In this document: positions 16,032 through 24,626 of the stretch, in pieces | How the letters are laid out: the number at the start of each line of letters is the position of its first letter | How positions within the stretch are numbered: the stretch's first letter is position 1 | Source: Modestobacter sp. L9-4 | GTDB lineage: Bacteria; Actinomycetota; Actinomycetes; Mycobacteriales; Geodermatophilaceae | Assembly (NCBI RefSeq): GCF_019112525.1 | Contig: NZ_CP077800.1 | Span: 1,302,001 to 1,366,000 of the forward strand | Direction: 5' to 3' | DNA length: 64,000 bases | Made by a program: the position numbers and the translations under genes | Notes under the pieces: generated by a model | What the model saw: only the letters and a program-made list of their open reading frames with translations | Databases searched by the model: none | What the model was told of the DNA's origin: nothing

Positions 16032-17398
16032 GACTGCGCTTCGACGGCGGGTGCGCTGACCTCGACCGGCCCGAGCACGCGCAGCTGGTCGGCGACCAGG
16101 TCGGCGTCACCGACCACGACGGCGGTCAGCGCGGAGGGCGCCAGCCAGCGCCGCGAGGCCTCGGTGACCTCGTCGATGCCGACGGTGAGCAGCGCCCGCT
16201 GGTGCTCGGCCAGCCAGTCGGCGGACAGCCCGGCGCCGAACAGCGCGGAGAGGGTGCTGGCCATGCCACCGTGGGTCGCCGTGCCGAGGGCCATGGTGCC
16301 CAGCAGGTAGCGGCGGGCGGAGTCGAGCTCGGCCTCGGTGACCGGGGTGAGCGCCATCCGGCCGAGCTCGTAGACCGTCTCCATCAGCGCCGGCCCGGTG
16401 ACGGCGGTGGCGACGTCGGCCTCGACGGTGACCGAGGAGCCGGCGAGCAGGTGCTCGACACCGCTGCGCGGGCTGTAGGTGTAGCCCCGGCGCTCGCGGA
16501 TGTTCTCCACCAGGCGGGAGGAGAAGTAGCCGCCGAAGACCATGCTGGCCAGCCGGAGGGCGGGCAGCTGCGGGTCGGTGCGCCCCGGGGCCTGACCACC
16601 CAGTCGCAGGTTGGACTGGACAGCGCCGGGCCGGTGCACCAGCTGCAGCGGCTGGGCGGGCGCGGCGGACACCGGCGGCGCGGTGACGGCGGTGCCCTCG
16701 GTGGCCCAGCCGGCCAGCGCGGTGCCGACGAGGTCGAGCGCCGCGGCCGGGTCGACGTCCCCGACGAGCACCAGCGTGCTGCCGGCCGGGCGGACGCGCT
16801 CGCGGTGCAGCTTGCGCAGCGCGGCGGGGGTGACGGCGGCGACCAGGGCCGCCGAGGGCAGCTGCTGGCCGTAGGGGTGGGCGCCGTAGCGGCGGGTGGC
16901 CAGCGCGGTGCCGGCGATGGTGCGCGGCTGGGACCGGGCGATCTCGATCCGCTCGACCACCCGGTCGCGCTCGGCCTGGACCTCCCCGCCGGGGTAGGTG
17001 GCCGACGTGAGCAGCTCGGACAGCACGCCGAGCACGGGGCCGAGGCCGGTGGGCAGCATGGTCGTGGAGAACAGCAGCCGGTCGGCGTCGTCGGAGACCG
17101 ACATCTCGCCGCCGTGCGCCTGCAGCAGCTGGGCGATCTCGAGCTGGTCGTGCGCGGCCGTGCCCATGAGCACCGCGCCGGTGAGCACCGAGGCGCGGGC
17201 GGTGTGCGCGGCGGCCGTGCGGGCGGTGGCGGCGAAGGGGACCCGCAGCCGCAGCTCGATCAGCGGGACCCCCGGACGCGGGACGACGACCAGCCGCAGC
17301 CCGTTGGGCAACGTGGTCTCGTGGACCTCGGGGACCAGGGCCGGGCGGGGCTCGCCCAGCGGCGGGACCAGCGACATGTCCAGCACCGGTGCACTCAC
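16028..17398 (-). CDS. M16 peptidase-like protein, non-catalytic subunit
   Basis: This 456-residue protein has the M16 fold signals (LPNGLRLVVVPRPGVPLIEL near the N-terminus and SRLVENIRERRGYTYSPRSG in the second half) but no HxxEH zinc motif. It matches the inactive partner of two-subunit M16 proteases, which pair with a catalytic subunit such as the product of the gene just upstream. The GTG at 17396-17398 has GAGGAG 7 nt upstream. That start overlaps by 4 nt the stop of a 26-codon ORF linking the two M16 genes. The 3' end overlaps nudC. Confidence 0.9.
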   Translation of the reverse strand: MSAPVLDMSLVPPLGEPRPALVPEVHETTLPNGLRLVVVPRPGVPLIELRLRVPFAATARTAAAHTARASVLTGAVLMGTAAHDQLEIAQLLQAHGGEMSVSDDADRLLFSTTMLPTGLGPVLGVLSELLTSATYPGGEVQAERDRVVERIEIARSQPRTIAGTALATRRYGAHPYGQQLPSAALVAAVTPAALRKLHRERVRPAGSTLVLVGDVDPAAALDLVGTALAGWATEGTAVTAPPVSAAPAQPLQLVHRPGAVQSNLRLGGQAPGRTDPQLPALRLASMVFGGYFSSRLVENIRERRGYTYSPRSGVEHLLAGSSVTVEADVATAVTGPALMETVYELGRMALTPVTEAELDSARRYLLGTMALGTATHGGMASTLSALFGAGLSADWLAEHQRALLTVGIDEVTEASRRWLAPSALTAVVVGDADLVADQLRVLGPVEVSAPAVEAQS

Positions 17399-17475
17399 TT
17401 GCTCTCCTCGCGGACGCTCGTCTGCCGCGTTCGCGGCACTGCTGTGCACATGGGCGAGCTGGCGAGCCCGGTCAC
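17395..17475 (-). CDS. 26-aa micro-ORF bridging the two M16 genes (copy A of a two-member family)
   Basis: An 81-nt frame begins at GTG 17473-17475, which overlaps the stop of the upstream M16 gene as GTGA. It ends at TGA 17395-17397, overlapping the start of the downstream M16 gene as GTGA. It begins MTGLASSPMCTAVPRTRQT. A frame of exactly the same length and with nearly the same first 12 residues lies between adnA and adnB (28444-28524). The first 36 nt differ at four positions, two of them synonymous. It contains a TGCCGCG/CGCGGCA hairpin. It could be a translational-coupling peptide or a short dispersed repeat that happens to be open. Confidence 0.5.
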   Translation of the reverse strand: MTGLASSPMCTAVPRTRQTSVREESK

Positions 17476-18782
17476 TTCGAGCCCCCGGTCGCGCGCAGCT
17501 CCAGGACGGCGGCGGTGTCGGGCGAGAGCCCGGCGGCCGCGGCCCGCACCTGCTCGGGGGTGACCCGGGCCAGCCGGCCGGCCAGCTCACCGGCCAGCTC
17601 GGCGCGGCCGTGGACCAGCTCGGCGGAGGCGAAGGCGAGCGTGCGGCCCAGCACGGAGTCGGCCTGCTGCAGCAGCTGGGCCTCGATGCGGGCCTGCACG
17701 CGGGCCAGCTCGGCCGGCTCGACGCCGTCGGTGGCGACCCGGTCGACCTCCTCGTGGACGGCGGTCAGCACGCGGTCGACCGGCACGTCGGCGGAGTGGT
17801 GCACCTCGGTGACCAGCAGCGTGGCGTCGCGGACGTCGAAGGGGTCACCGAACAGGCCCAGGTAGCTGCTCTGGCCGACCGCGACCCGGTCGGTGTGCAG
17901 CAGCCGGCGCTCCAGGCGGGAGGCGTCGCCCTCGCTGAGCAGCTCGGTGAGCAGCACGGTGCCGAGGTAGGTGTCGAGGTCGCCCACCGGGTCGGGCACC
18001 CGCCAGCCGAGGGCCACCGCGGGCAGCGGGGCGAGCGGGTCCTCGACGACGCCGCGGCGTGCTGCCGTCGGCGAGGGCTCCCCCACCACCGGCGCGGGCG
18101 GCGCCGGCCGGGCGGGGACGGCGTCGAACCAGCGGCGGACGAGCACCTCGGCCTCGGCCGGGTCCAGGTCGCCGCCGATGCACAGCACCGCGTTGGCCGG
18201 GGCGTAGTAGCGGGAGAAGAAGTCGGTCGCGTCCTCGACGGTGGAGGACTCCAGGTCGACGAAGGAGCCGTAGCCGTCGTGGGTGTTGGCGAAGCTCTCG
18301 AAGGCGATCGGCGGCAGCTGCAGCCAGGGGAAGGCGCCGTAGGGCCGGTTGAGCACGTTGACCCGGATCTCCTCCTTCACCACGTCGATCTGGTTGCGGA
18401 GGTTCTCCTCGGTGATCGCCGGGGCCGCCATCCGGTCGGCCTCCAGGAAGATCGCGCGCTCCAGCGCCTCGGAGGGCAGCGCCTGGAAGTAGTTCGTGTA
18501 GTCCTGGTGGGTCGACCCGTTGAAGGTGCCACCGGCGGCCTGCACGAGCCGGGCGTGCTCCATCTTCGGCACGTTCGCCGAGCCCTGGAACATCATGTGC
18601 TCGAAGAGGTGGGCGAACCCGGTGCGGCCCACCGGCTCGGACCGCATGCCGACGTCGTAGTAGACGCTGACGGCGACGACGGGGACGCTGCGGTCCGGCG
18701 CGAGCACCACCCGCAGCCCGTTGTCGAGCGTGAACCGCTCCACCGGGTGGCGCAGGGTCAGGTCGGGCCCATCAGATGTCAC
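17472..18782 (-). CDS. M16 zinc peptidase, catalytic subunit
   Basis: The 436-residue protein has the inverted zinc motif HLFEH (His58, Glu61, His62) followed by MMFQGS. A distal Glu lies in the segment around ALERAIFLEADRM, and a second M16 half follows. It is likely a cytoplasmic oligopeptidase acting with the inactive M16 partner encoded downstream. GTG at 18780-18782 is chosen because TAGGGT ends 7 nt upstream without a ribosome site, as for leaderless genes here. A longer frame extends upstream but lacks support. It is first gene of the M16 - micro-ORF - M16 - nudC operon. Confidence 0.93.
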   Translation of the reverse strand: MTSDGPDLTLRHPVERFTLDNGLRVVLAPDRSVPVVAVSVYYDVGMRSEPVGRTGFAHLFEHMMFQGSANVPKMEHARLVQAAGGTFNGSTHQDYTNYFQALPSEALERAIFLEADRMAAPAITEENLRNQIDVVKEEIRVNVLNRPYGAFPWLQLPPIAFESFANTHDGYGSFVDLESSTVEDATDFFSRYYAPANAVLCIGGDLDPAEAEVLVRRWFDAVPARPAPPAPVVGEPSPTAARRGVVEDPLAPLPAVALGWRVPDPVGDLDTYLGTVLLTELLSEGDASRLERRLLHTDRVAVGQSSYLGLFGDPFDVRDATLLVTEVHHSADVPVDRVLTAVHEEVDRVATDGVEPAELARVQARIEAQLLQQADSVLGRTLAFASAELVHGRAELAGELAGRLARVTPEQVRAAAAGLSPDTAAVLELRATGGSK

Positions 18783-18913
18783 GTTCCCGACCCTAACCGC
18801 GCCCTCCGACACGCCGGTCGCCGGGACGGCCCCGCCACCCGTCCGGACGACGCATGTCAGCACGAGGCCTCGCTGCGGCCACCGCGGGGCGCTGGTCGTG
18901 CGACTCTCCGTCG

Positions 18914-19408
18914 GTGCGACGTGTCGGACTGCTCCTGACCGTGCTGGCGGCCAGCCCCGCGCTGGTGGCCTGCGGCCCGGCCATGGACGCGGTCGTGGGC
19001 ATCGGGCTGGACGACGGCGGAGACCTCGTCGCGGTGGCGAAGGTCTGTGACGACGACGTCGCGCAGGTCGACCTGTACACCCACGACCCGGAGGTCCTGG
19101 TGCGTTCCTGGCGTCGTGACGAGCCGTTGACCGGGACCGAGAGCTGGCGTCTCGACACGATGTCCGGGAGATGGAGGTCCGACGACACCCCTCCCGGGCT
19201 GGACCGCGATGCGGTGTACGGGCTGTGGGCCACGCGGTCCAGGGGTGACGTCACCAGCTGGGTGACCTTCACCGGCGAGGAGGTCGGCCGGCTGCAGCCC
19301 GGCCACCTGCTGGTCCGTCGTCCCGATCGGCTGAGTGCGGCCTCGGACTCCTCGGAGGTGAGCGTCATCGGGTGGGACGACCTGAGGACCTGGAACTGCG
19401 GTTGGTGA
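18914..19408 (+). CDS. Putative lipoprotein of unknown function
   Basis: From the GTG at 18914 the protein (164 aa) has a short Arg-containing start (MRRVGLLLTVLAASPALVAC), a hydrophobic core and a lipobox LVAC followed by Gly. This predicts a lipid-anchored surface protein. An in-frame ATG at 18854 would add 20 residues before an otherwise standard signal peptide, so it is less likely. The mature part is acidic with several Trp and matches no family I know. The gene is convergent with the DUF2510 gene, with 12 nt between stops. Confidence 0.65.
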   Translation: MRRVGLLLTVLAASPALVACGPAMDAVVGIGLDDGGDLVAVAKVCDDDVAQVDLYTHDPEVLVRSWRRDEPLTGTESWRLDTMSGRWRSDDTPPGLDRDAVYGLWATRSRGDVTSWVTFTGEEVGRLQPGHLLVRRPDRLSAASDSSEVSVIGWDDLRTWNCGW

Positions 19409-19420
19409 CGGCCTCGGTCG

Positions 19421-20323
19421 TCAGAGGAGGTCGACGTCGTCCAGGACGCGGTCGATGGTGCCGTAGAGCTCGGCGTGGGTGTTCGGGATCGACAGGTACA
19501 GCAGCGCCGGTGCGGGCTTGCCGACGTCGATGAGCAGCAGGGCGGCGCGCTCACCGGTGGCGTCGTAACCGGCGACGTCCCAGCTGAGGTCGAACTCGTA
19601 GAGCCAGGCGTCGACGCCGTCCACCGTGCGGGCCTCGCTGCGGAGCACCTTCCGCTCGTTGGGGACCGGGTAGTAGCGGGTGCGCACCTGGTCGGCGACG
19701 GCCTCCACGGTCCCCTGCAGCGTGCCGGAGCCACTGCCCCACCCGTAGCCGGCGGACAGCGGGCCGGAGGTGCACTGGGCGATGAACTCGGCTCCCGGGG
19801 CGTCCTCCTGGGTCACGAGGTACTGGCCCGCGGTGGACGTCGTCTCGATCTGCGGCTCCCGGTCCCACTCGGACCAGCCGTCCCCGAGCCACGGGTAGGA
19901 GATCCCTGCCTCCTGGTCGAACACGCGCACCGTGCCGGGCGGGAACGGGTTGCCGGGTGCGCTCGGGACGGCACGGGGCACGGGGTCCTCGTCGCCACCG
20001 TCACTGTCGCCGGAGGTGCTGACGAGCACGGCTACCAGGAGCAGCACCAGCGCGAGCCCGGACGCCCCCAGCGCGACGAGCAGTCCGGTGGACGCCCTCC
20101 GGCGGGGCCGGGCCGGCTCGGGGGTGCCCCACGCGTCCCACGCGGGGGCGGGCTCGGTGTGCGCCGCACCCGCGGGCTCGAACGACCGGCCCACGGTGAC
20201 GCCCGGCCCGGCGGGGGTGGTCACGTCCGACCACACCGACCCGTTCCACCAGCGCACCAGGCCGGCGCCGCCGTCCGGGTCCGGGTACCACCCCGGCGGC
20301 GGGGTGGTGCCCGGTCCGGTCAT
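19421..20323 (-). CDS. DUF2510 domain membrane protein
   Basis: The 300-residue protein opens with a DUF2510 motif (PGWYPDPDG, then VRWWNGSVWSD), a short module common at the cytoplasmic end of actinobacterial membrane proteins. A Pro-rich linker and one membrane helix (LLVALGASGLALVLLLVAVL, about residues 79-105) follow. A ~190-residue extracytoplasmic domain ends the protein; I do not recognise its fold. The neighbour pairing with the putative lipoprotein is convergent and may be coincidental. Confidence 0.8.
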   Translation of the reverse strand: MTGPGTTPPPGWYPDPDGGAGLVRWWNGSVWSDVTTPAGPGVTVGRSFEPAGAAHTEPAPAWDAWGTPEPARPRRRASTGLLVALGASGLALVLLLVAVLVSTSGDSDGGDEDPVPRAVPSAPGNPFPPGTVRVFDQEAGISYPWLGDGWSEWDREPQIETTSTAGQYLVTQEDAPGAEFIAQCTSGPLSAGYGWGSGSGTLQGTVEAVADQVRTRYYPVPNERKVLRSEARTVDGVDAWLYEFDLSWDVAGYDATGERAALLLIDVGKPAPALLYLSIPNTHAELYGTIDRVLDDVDLL

Positions 20324-20344
20324 GCCTGCACTGTAGGGCGCAGG

Positions 20345-21763
20345 TCAGCCGGCGAAGCGGACGCCGGCGAGCTCGCGCCACAGGTGCGCGGTGGCCTCGG
20401 CGCCGCGGTAGAGCATCGGCAGCAGCACCCGCTCGTTCGGCGAGTGGATGCGGTCGGTGGGCAGCCCGGCGCCGAGGAACAGCAGCGGCGAGCCGAGGAT
20501 GCCGGCCAGGTCGGCCTCCGGGCCGCTGCCGCCCTCGCGGGTGAAGAGCACCTGGTCGGCGTCGGTGTCGAAGGCCTGGCCGATGGAGCGCAGGAGGGCG
20601 TCCATCGCCGGGTGGTCGAGGTCGCTGGCGCACGGGGCGACGCCGCCGGCGGGCACGTGCACGTCGGCCTCGATGCCCTCGGGCACATTGGCCTGCACCC
20701 AGGCGCGCACCTGCTCGGCGAGGTCGGCCGGCACCTGGTCGGCGACGAGCCGGAAGGTGATCTTGGCGTGCGCCTGTGCCGGGACGATCGTCTTGTGGCC
20801 CGGGCCGGTGTAGCCGCCCCACATGCCGTTGACCTCGGCGGTCGGGCGGGCGCCGACCCGCTCCAGCGTGCTGAACCCGGCCTCGCCGGTGGCGACGCGG
20901 GACGCGGCCGGGCCGGCGAGCCAGGCGGCCTCATCGAAGGGCACCCGGCCCATCAGCTCGCGCTCGCGGTCCGACAACGGGCGCACCTTGTCGTAGAAGC
21001 CGGGCAGGGTGACCCGCCCCGACTCGTCGTGCAGGCTGGCGACCAGCTCGGCCATGGCGTGCAGCGGGTTGGGGACGGCGCCGCCGAAGGAGCCGGAGTG
21101 CAGGTCGACGGCCGGGCCGCGGAGGGTGATCTCGGCGTCGGCCAGCCCGCGCATCGCGGTGACCGCACTCGGGACGTCGGCGGCGGCCATGCCGGTGTCG
21201 CTGACCACGATGACGTCGCAGGCCAGCCGGTCGGCGTGCTCGCGCAGCAGGTCGGCGAAGTACGGCGAACCGGACTCCTCCTCGCCCTCCACGATCAGCT
21301 TCACGGTGACGGCGGGGGTGTCGCGGCCGGTGGCGGCCAGGTGGGCGCGCATGCCGAGCAGGTGGAAGGCGACGTTGCCCTTGTCGTCGATCGCGCCGCG
21401 GGCGTGCAGCTCGGGGCCGGCCGGGGTCTCGACGACGGTGGGCTCGAACGGCGGGTGCTCCCACAGCTCCAGCGGGTCGACCGGCTGCACGTCGTGGTGG
21501 CCGTAGACGAGCGCGACCGGGGCGTCGGCGTCCGCCGACGGCCACTCGGCGTAGACCGCCGGGGCGCCCTGGGTCTGCCAGATCTCCACGGTCGGGAAGC
21601 CGGTGCGGCGCAGCGCCGCGGCCAGCCACTCGGCGCTGGCGGCGACGTCGCCGGCGTGCGCCGGATCGGCGGAGATCGACGGGATCCGCAGCCAGGCGTC
21701 GAGGTCGGCGTGCAGGTCGTCGAGGTGGGCGGTGACGAAGTCGCGTTCCGCGGAGCTGCTCAC
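20345..21763 (-). CDS. M20-family dipeptidase/metallopeptidase
   Basis: The 472-residue enzyme shows M20 metal ligands and catalytic residues in order: YGHHDVQP, ARGAIDDKGN, VEGEEESGSP, VVSDTG, and a late HSPNER His. The dimerisation domain is present, as is the length usual for di-zinc M20 dipeptidases of the ArgE/DapE/CNDP type. It probably hydrolyses dipeptides or N-acyl amino acids in the cytoplasm. GTG at 21761-21763 is chosen because TAGCGT ends 7 nt upstream; a second GTG three codons earlier is possible. It diverges from the alpha/beta hydrolase gene across 59 nt. Confidence 0.92.
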   Translation of the reverse strand: MSSSAERDFVTAHLDDLHADLDAWLRIPSISADPAHAGDVAASAEWLAAALRRTGFPTVEIWQTQGAPAVYAEWPSADADAPVALVYGHHDVQPVDPLELWEHPPFEPTVVETPAGPELHARGAIDDKGNVAFHLLGMRAHLAATGRDTPAVTVKLIVEGEEESGSPYFADLLREHADRLACDVIVVSDTGMAAADVPSAVTAMRGLADAEITLRGPAVDLHSGSFGGAVPNPLHAMAELVASLHDESGRVTLPGFYDKVRPLSDRERELMGRVPFDEAAWLAGPAASRVATGEAGFSTLERVGARPTAEVNGMWGGYTGPGHKTIVPAQAHAKITFRLVADQVPADLAEQVRAWVQANVPEGIEADVHVPAGGVAPCASDLDHPAMDALLRSIGQAFDTDADQVLFTREGGSGPEADLAGILGSPLLFLGAGLPTDRIHSPNERVLLPMLYRGAEATAHLWRELAGVRFAG

Positions 21764-21822
21764 GTCCTGCACGCTATCCCGCCGTCCCGGCCGTCTCACG
21801 CCGCGGGAGCTAGGTTGCGTGC

Positions 21823-22659
21823 ATGGCCGTCGGGATGCTGCAGGTGGACGTCGGGGACCTCACGTTCGACGTACGGACCGACGGCCCGGACGACGGCCCG
21901 CCGGTGCTGCTGCTGCACGGCTTCCCGGAGACGTCGCTGAGCTGGTCGGCGGTGACGCCGCTGCTGGCCGAGGCCGGGCTGCGCACCTACGCCCCCGACC
22001 AGCTGGGCTACTCCCCCGGCGCGCGTCCGGACGAGGTCGAGGCCTACTCGCTGCCGTCGCTGGTGCAGGTCACCGCGGACCTGATGACCGCCCTCGACGT
22101 CCCGGTCACCCACGTCGTCGGCCACGACTGGGGCGCCTTCGTCGCCTGGGCGCTGGCCGCCTGGCACCCCGACCGGGTGCGCACGCTGACCGCCGTCTCG
22201 GTACCGCACCCGACCGCCATGACCCTGGCGATGAAGGCCGACCCGGAGCAGAAGGAGCGGTCGGCCTACATCCGGCTCTTCCGCCAGGAGGGCGAGGCGG
22301 AGGCCGCGCTGCTGGCCGACGACGCCCGCCGGCTGCGCCGCGTGCTCGAGGCACCCGGGGTGCCGGCGGAGGCGGTCGACGTCTACGTCGCGCAGCTGTC
22401 CGCGCCGGGCGCGCTGACCGCCGCGCTCAACTGGTACCGGGCGATGGACGGCACCCGCGTCGACCCGGTCGACGTGCCGACGACGTACGTGTGGAGCGAC
22501 GAGGACGTCGCCGTCGGCCGGATCGCGGCGGAGGCGTGCGCGGACCAGGTCACCGCCGACTACCGCTTCGTCGAGCTGCCCGGCATCACCCACTGGGTGC
22601 CCGAGCAGGCCCCCGAGGCGCTGGCCCGAGCCGTACTCGACCGGATCGCCTCGGCCTGA
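21823..22659 (+). CDS. Alpha/beta hydrolase, epoxide-hydrolase-like
   Basis: The 278-residue protein has the oxyanion motif LLLHGFPETS near residue 32 and the nucleophile elbow VGHDWGAFVA with Asp as nucleophile. A VWSDED acid segment and the catalytic His in LPGITHWVPE follow. An Asp nucleophile and HGFPE indicate epoxide hydrolase or haloalkane dehalogenase chemistry rather than a serine esterase. The ATG is 6 nt after TAGGTT, so the mRNA is probably leaderless. A long hairpin follows the stop. Confidence 0.88.
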   Translation: MAVGMLQVDVGDLTFDVRTDGPDDGPPVLLLHGFPETSLSWSAVTPLLAEAGLRTYAPDQLGYSPGARPDEVEAYSLPSLVQVTADLMTALDVPVTHVVGHDWGAFVAWALAAWHPDRVRTLTAVSVPHPTAMTLAMKADPEQKERSAYIRLFRQEGEAEAALLADDARRLRRVLEAPGVPAEAVDVYVAQLSAPGALTAALNWYRAMDGTRVDPVDVPTTYVWSDEDVAVGRIAAEACADQVTADYRFVELPGITHWVPEQAPEALARAVLDRIASA

Positions 22660-22662
22660 CCC

Positions 22663-22723
22663 CGACGGTGTGCACTGAGGCCGGACCGTCGACGCCGTCG
22701 CCCCGCGTCAGCGCACACCGTCG
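22663..22723 (+). terminator. Long-stem terminator after the epoxide-hydrolase-like gene
   Basis: Arms 22663-22678 and 22708-22723 are complementary at 15 of 16 positions and enclose a 29-nt loop beginning 4 nt after the stop codon. A second hairpin (22794-22799 with 22804-22809) overlaps the stop of the opposing TetR gene. The rest of the 148-nt gap shows nothing else. Confidence 0.65.
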
Positions 22724-22807
22724 CAGCGCCGGGACCCGACGCCGGCGTCCACGCCCCGCCTCGGGATGTCGGGCCACCTGCTCGCCGGCGAGGGACCCCG
22801 GTCGGGG

Positions 22808-23371
22808 TCACCACGACCGGGCCGCGTGCTCGACGGCCGCGGTGAGGCGGTCGGCGTCGTCGGTGGCTAGCAGGTCGAGGACCGCACCACGGAGCGTGGC
22901 CATGACCGCCGTCCGCTGGGCCAGGCCGTCGGCGGAGTCCCGGACGTCGGCGGGCTGCGTGCGGGCGAGGGCGGCCAGCACCACGCCGACCGACTCGGCG
23001 GCGAAGCGGCCGCCGGGCCCGTCCGGGTCGGCGATCGAACGACCGTAGGCCTCGTGCCAGAGCACCAGCAGCCCGCGCCGCCGCGGCTCCCGCAGCCAGG
23101 CCCAGATGGTCACGGCCGCCTCGGCCAGCGTCGCCGCCGGGTCGAGCTCGGTGAGCAAGGCCAGCTCGTCGGCGCGTACCCGCGCGAGGACCTCGGCGAC
23201 GAGCTGCTCCTTGCTGCCGAACAGGAACAGCAGCACGCGCGGACTGGAGCCGATGGCGGCGGCCAGCGGCCGCAGCGACAGGTCGCGCAGACCGTGGGTC
23301 AGCACGTAGTCGTAGGCGGCGTCCAGGAGCTCGCGCCTGCGGGCAGATCCGCCGTCGTCCAGGACATCCAC
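22808..23371 (-). CDS. TetR-family transcriptional regulator
   Basis: The 187-residue protein has an N-terminal helix-turn-helix (RRELLDAAYDYVLTHG through LRPLAAAIGSSPRVLLFLFG). It ends with a helical ligand domain carrying WLREPRRRGLLVLWHEAYGRS, a segment seen in several TetR_C regulators. The GTG at 23369-23371 lies 6 nt after TACCCT, so the gene is probably leaderless. A perfect palindrome at 23389-23406 sits between this promoter and that of the divergent acetyltransferase gene, so the protein likely represses both. The inducer is unknown. Confidence 0.9.
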   Translation of the reverse strand: MDVLDDGGSARRRELLDAAYDYVLTHGLRDLSLRPLAAAIGSSPRVLLFLFGSKEQLVAEVLARVRADELALLTELDPAATLAEAAVTIWAWLREPRRRGLLVLWHEAYGRSIADPDGPGGRFAAESVGVVLAALARTQPADVRDSADGLAQRTAVMATLRGAVLDLLATDDADRLTAAVEHAARSW

Positions 23372-23377
23372 AGCGGC

Positions 23378-23412
23378 AGGGTATCGAACTGAAACACTTG
23401 TTTCAGTACCTT
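23378..23412. promoter_or_regulatory. Divergent leaderless promoters around a TetR-type operator
   Basis: CTGAAACA-CT-TGTTTCAG (23389-23406) is a perfect 8-bp inverted repeat with a 2-nt spacer. The minus-strand -10 TACCCT (23378-23383) is 6 nt from the TetR GTG. The plus-strand -10 TACCTT (23407-23412) is 6 nt from the acetyltransferase ATG. The palindrome covers the region where both -35 elements would lie. Confidence 0.8.
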
Positions 23413-23418
23413 GGTCCC

Positions 23419-23922
23419 ATGAGCGCACCGACCGTGACCGCCACCGTCCGCCAGATCGGCCAGCCGGGTGACCTCGGCTGGATCGTGCAACGCCATGCCG
23501 AGCTGTACGCCGCCGACCAGCACTTCGACCGGACCTTCGAGCCGCTCGTCGCCGGGATCGTGACCGACTTCGGCACCGGCGACCCCACCGGGAAGGCCGG
23601 CTGGATCGCCGAGCTCGACGGCCGCCGGGTCGGGTCGGTGCTCGTGGTCCCGTCGCCGCAGGCGGGGGTCGCGCAGCTGCGCGTGCTGCTGATCGACCCC
23701 GCCGCGCGCGGGCAGCGACTCGGCGAACAGCTGGTCCGCCGGGCCGTCGCGTTCGCCCAGGAGGCGGGCTACCGGTCGATGACGCTGTGGACCGTCTCGG
23801 CGCTCGAGGCCGCCCGGCACATCTACCGGAAGACCGGCTTCGTGCTCACCGACAGCAGTCCCAGCACCAGCTTCGGCACCGCCGTCACCGACGAGCACTG
23901 GACGCTGCAGCTCTCCCGCTGA
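23419..23922 (+). CDS. GNAT acetyltransferase, MarR-fusion-type C-terminal domain homologue
   Basis: The 167-residue protein resembles the GNAT half of MarR-GNAT fusions: WIVQRHAELYAADQHFD, then LRVLLIDPAARGQRLGEQLV with the acetyl-CoA loop R-G-Q-R-L-G, and IYRKTGFVL near the end. It is predicted to acetylate an amine substrate in the cytoplasm. It is divergent from the TetR gene with a shared operator and so probably induced when TetR releases. The ATG at 23419 is 6 nt after the hexamer TACCTT. Thirteen nucleotides separate its stop from a second acetyltransferase gene. Confidence 0.88.
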   Translation: MSAPTVTATVRQIGQPGDLGWIVQRHAELYAADQHFDRTFEPLVAGIVTDFGTGDPTGKAGWIAELDGRRVGSVLVVPSPQAGVAQLRVLLIDPAARGQRLGEQLVRRAVAFAQEAGYRSMTLWTVSALEAARHIYRKTGFVLTDSSPSTSFGTAVTDEHWTLQLSR

Positions 23923-23935
23923 GGAGGCGCCGGCC

Positions 23936-24541
23936 GTGGACGGCGTGAGCCTCGCGTCCGGCGGCCTGCGACTCGGCCGGTCCCCCGGTCAGGATGTACA
24001 GGTGATCCGGATCGGCCGACCTGAGGACGCTGCGGCCATCGCCCTCGTCCACGAGACGGCCCGCCGCGCGTACTACGCCGGGGAGGGAGAGCCGTGGCAG
24101 CTCCCGACCGAGGCGGCCCCCGAGCGGCTGGAGACCTGGCAGCTCCTGCTGGCCGACCCCGCACGTGCGACGGTGCACTGTGCGGTGACGGATGGGCAGG
24201 TGGTGGGCCTCCTGTCCCTGGGCCCACCGCTTGACTCCACGTCGAACGACGAAGCGGTGCTCGAGCTGCACGCCCTCTACGTCCTGCCCGGTTCGTGGTC
24301 GGGCGGGATCGGCTCGCAACTGCACGCCGCGTTCACCGAGCGGCTCTCGTCGGGTCCCGAGGACCACGGCGCCCTGGAGGTGTGGAGTGGCAACAGTCGG
24401 GCGCTGGCGTTCTACCGGCGGCGTGGCTGGACGCCGGACGGCCGGTCCCGCCCCGGTCCCGCCGGGACCGCCTACCTCGGGCTGACGCTGCGGCGGGCCA
24501 TCCTCGGCCGGGCGCCGGGGCGGACCACGCGGTCCCGATAG
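23936..24541 (+). CDS. GNAT acetyltransferase
   Basis: The 201-residue protein shows GNAT features: IRIGRPEDAAAIALVHETA at the domain start, LELHALYVLPGSWSGGIGSQ with the acetyl-CoA loop, and ALAFYRRRGWTPDG at the end. The GTG at 23936 has GAGGAGG (overlapping the previous stop) 8 nt upstream. An internal GTG at 24002 would start exactly at the conserved domain and is an alternative. It probably shares the TetR-controlled transcript of the preceding acetyltransferase. The substrate is unknown. Confidence 0.82.
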   Translation: MDGVSLASGGLRLGRSPGQDVQVIRIGRPEDAAAIALVHETARRAYYAGEGEPWQLPTEAAPERLETWQLLLADPARATVHCAVTDGQVVGLLSLGPPLDSTSNDEAVLELHALYVLPGSWSGGIGSQLHAAFTERLSSGPEDHGALEVWSGNSRALAFYRRRGWTPDGRSRPGPAGTAYLGLTLRRAILGRAPGRTTRSR

Positions 24542-24626
24542 CGCGACCGGCTCACGCGCCGACGGCCGGGCAGCGCTCCCGCGGCAGCGCCCAGCGCACG
24601 AGTCCACGGAGCCGGCTGCTGGCTCT

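Noticed and set aside
18854..18913. ATG start for the lipoprotein at 18854
   Set aside because: It would put 20 non-hydrophobic residues before an otherwise canonical lipoprotein signal peptide; GTG 18914 fits better.
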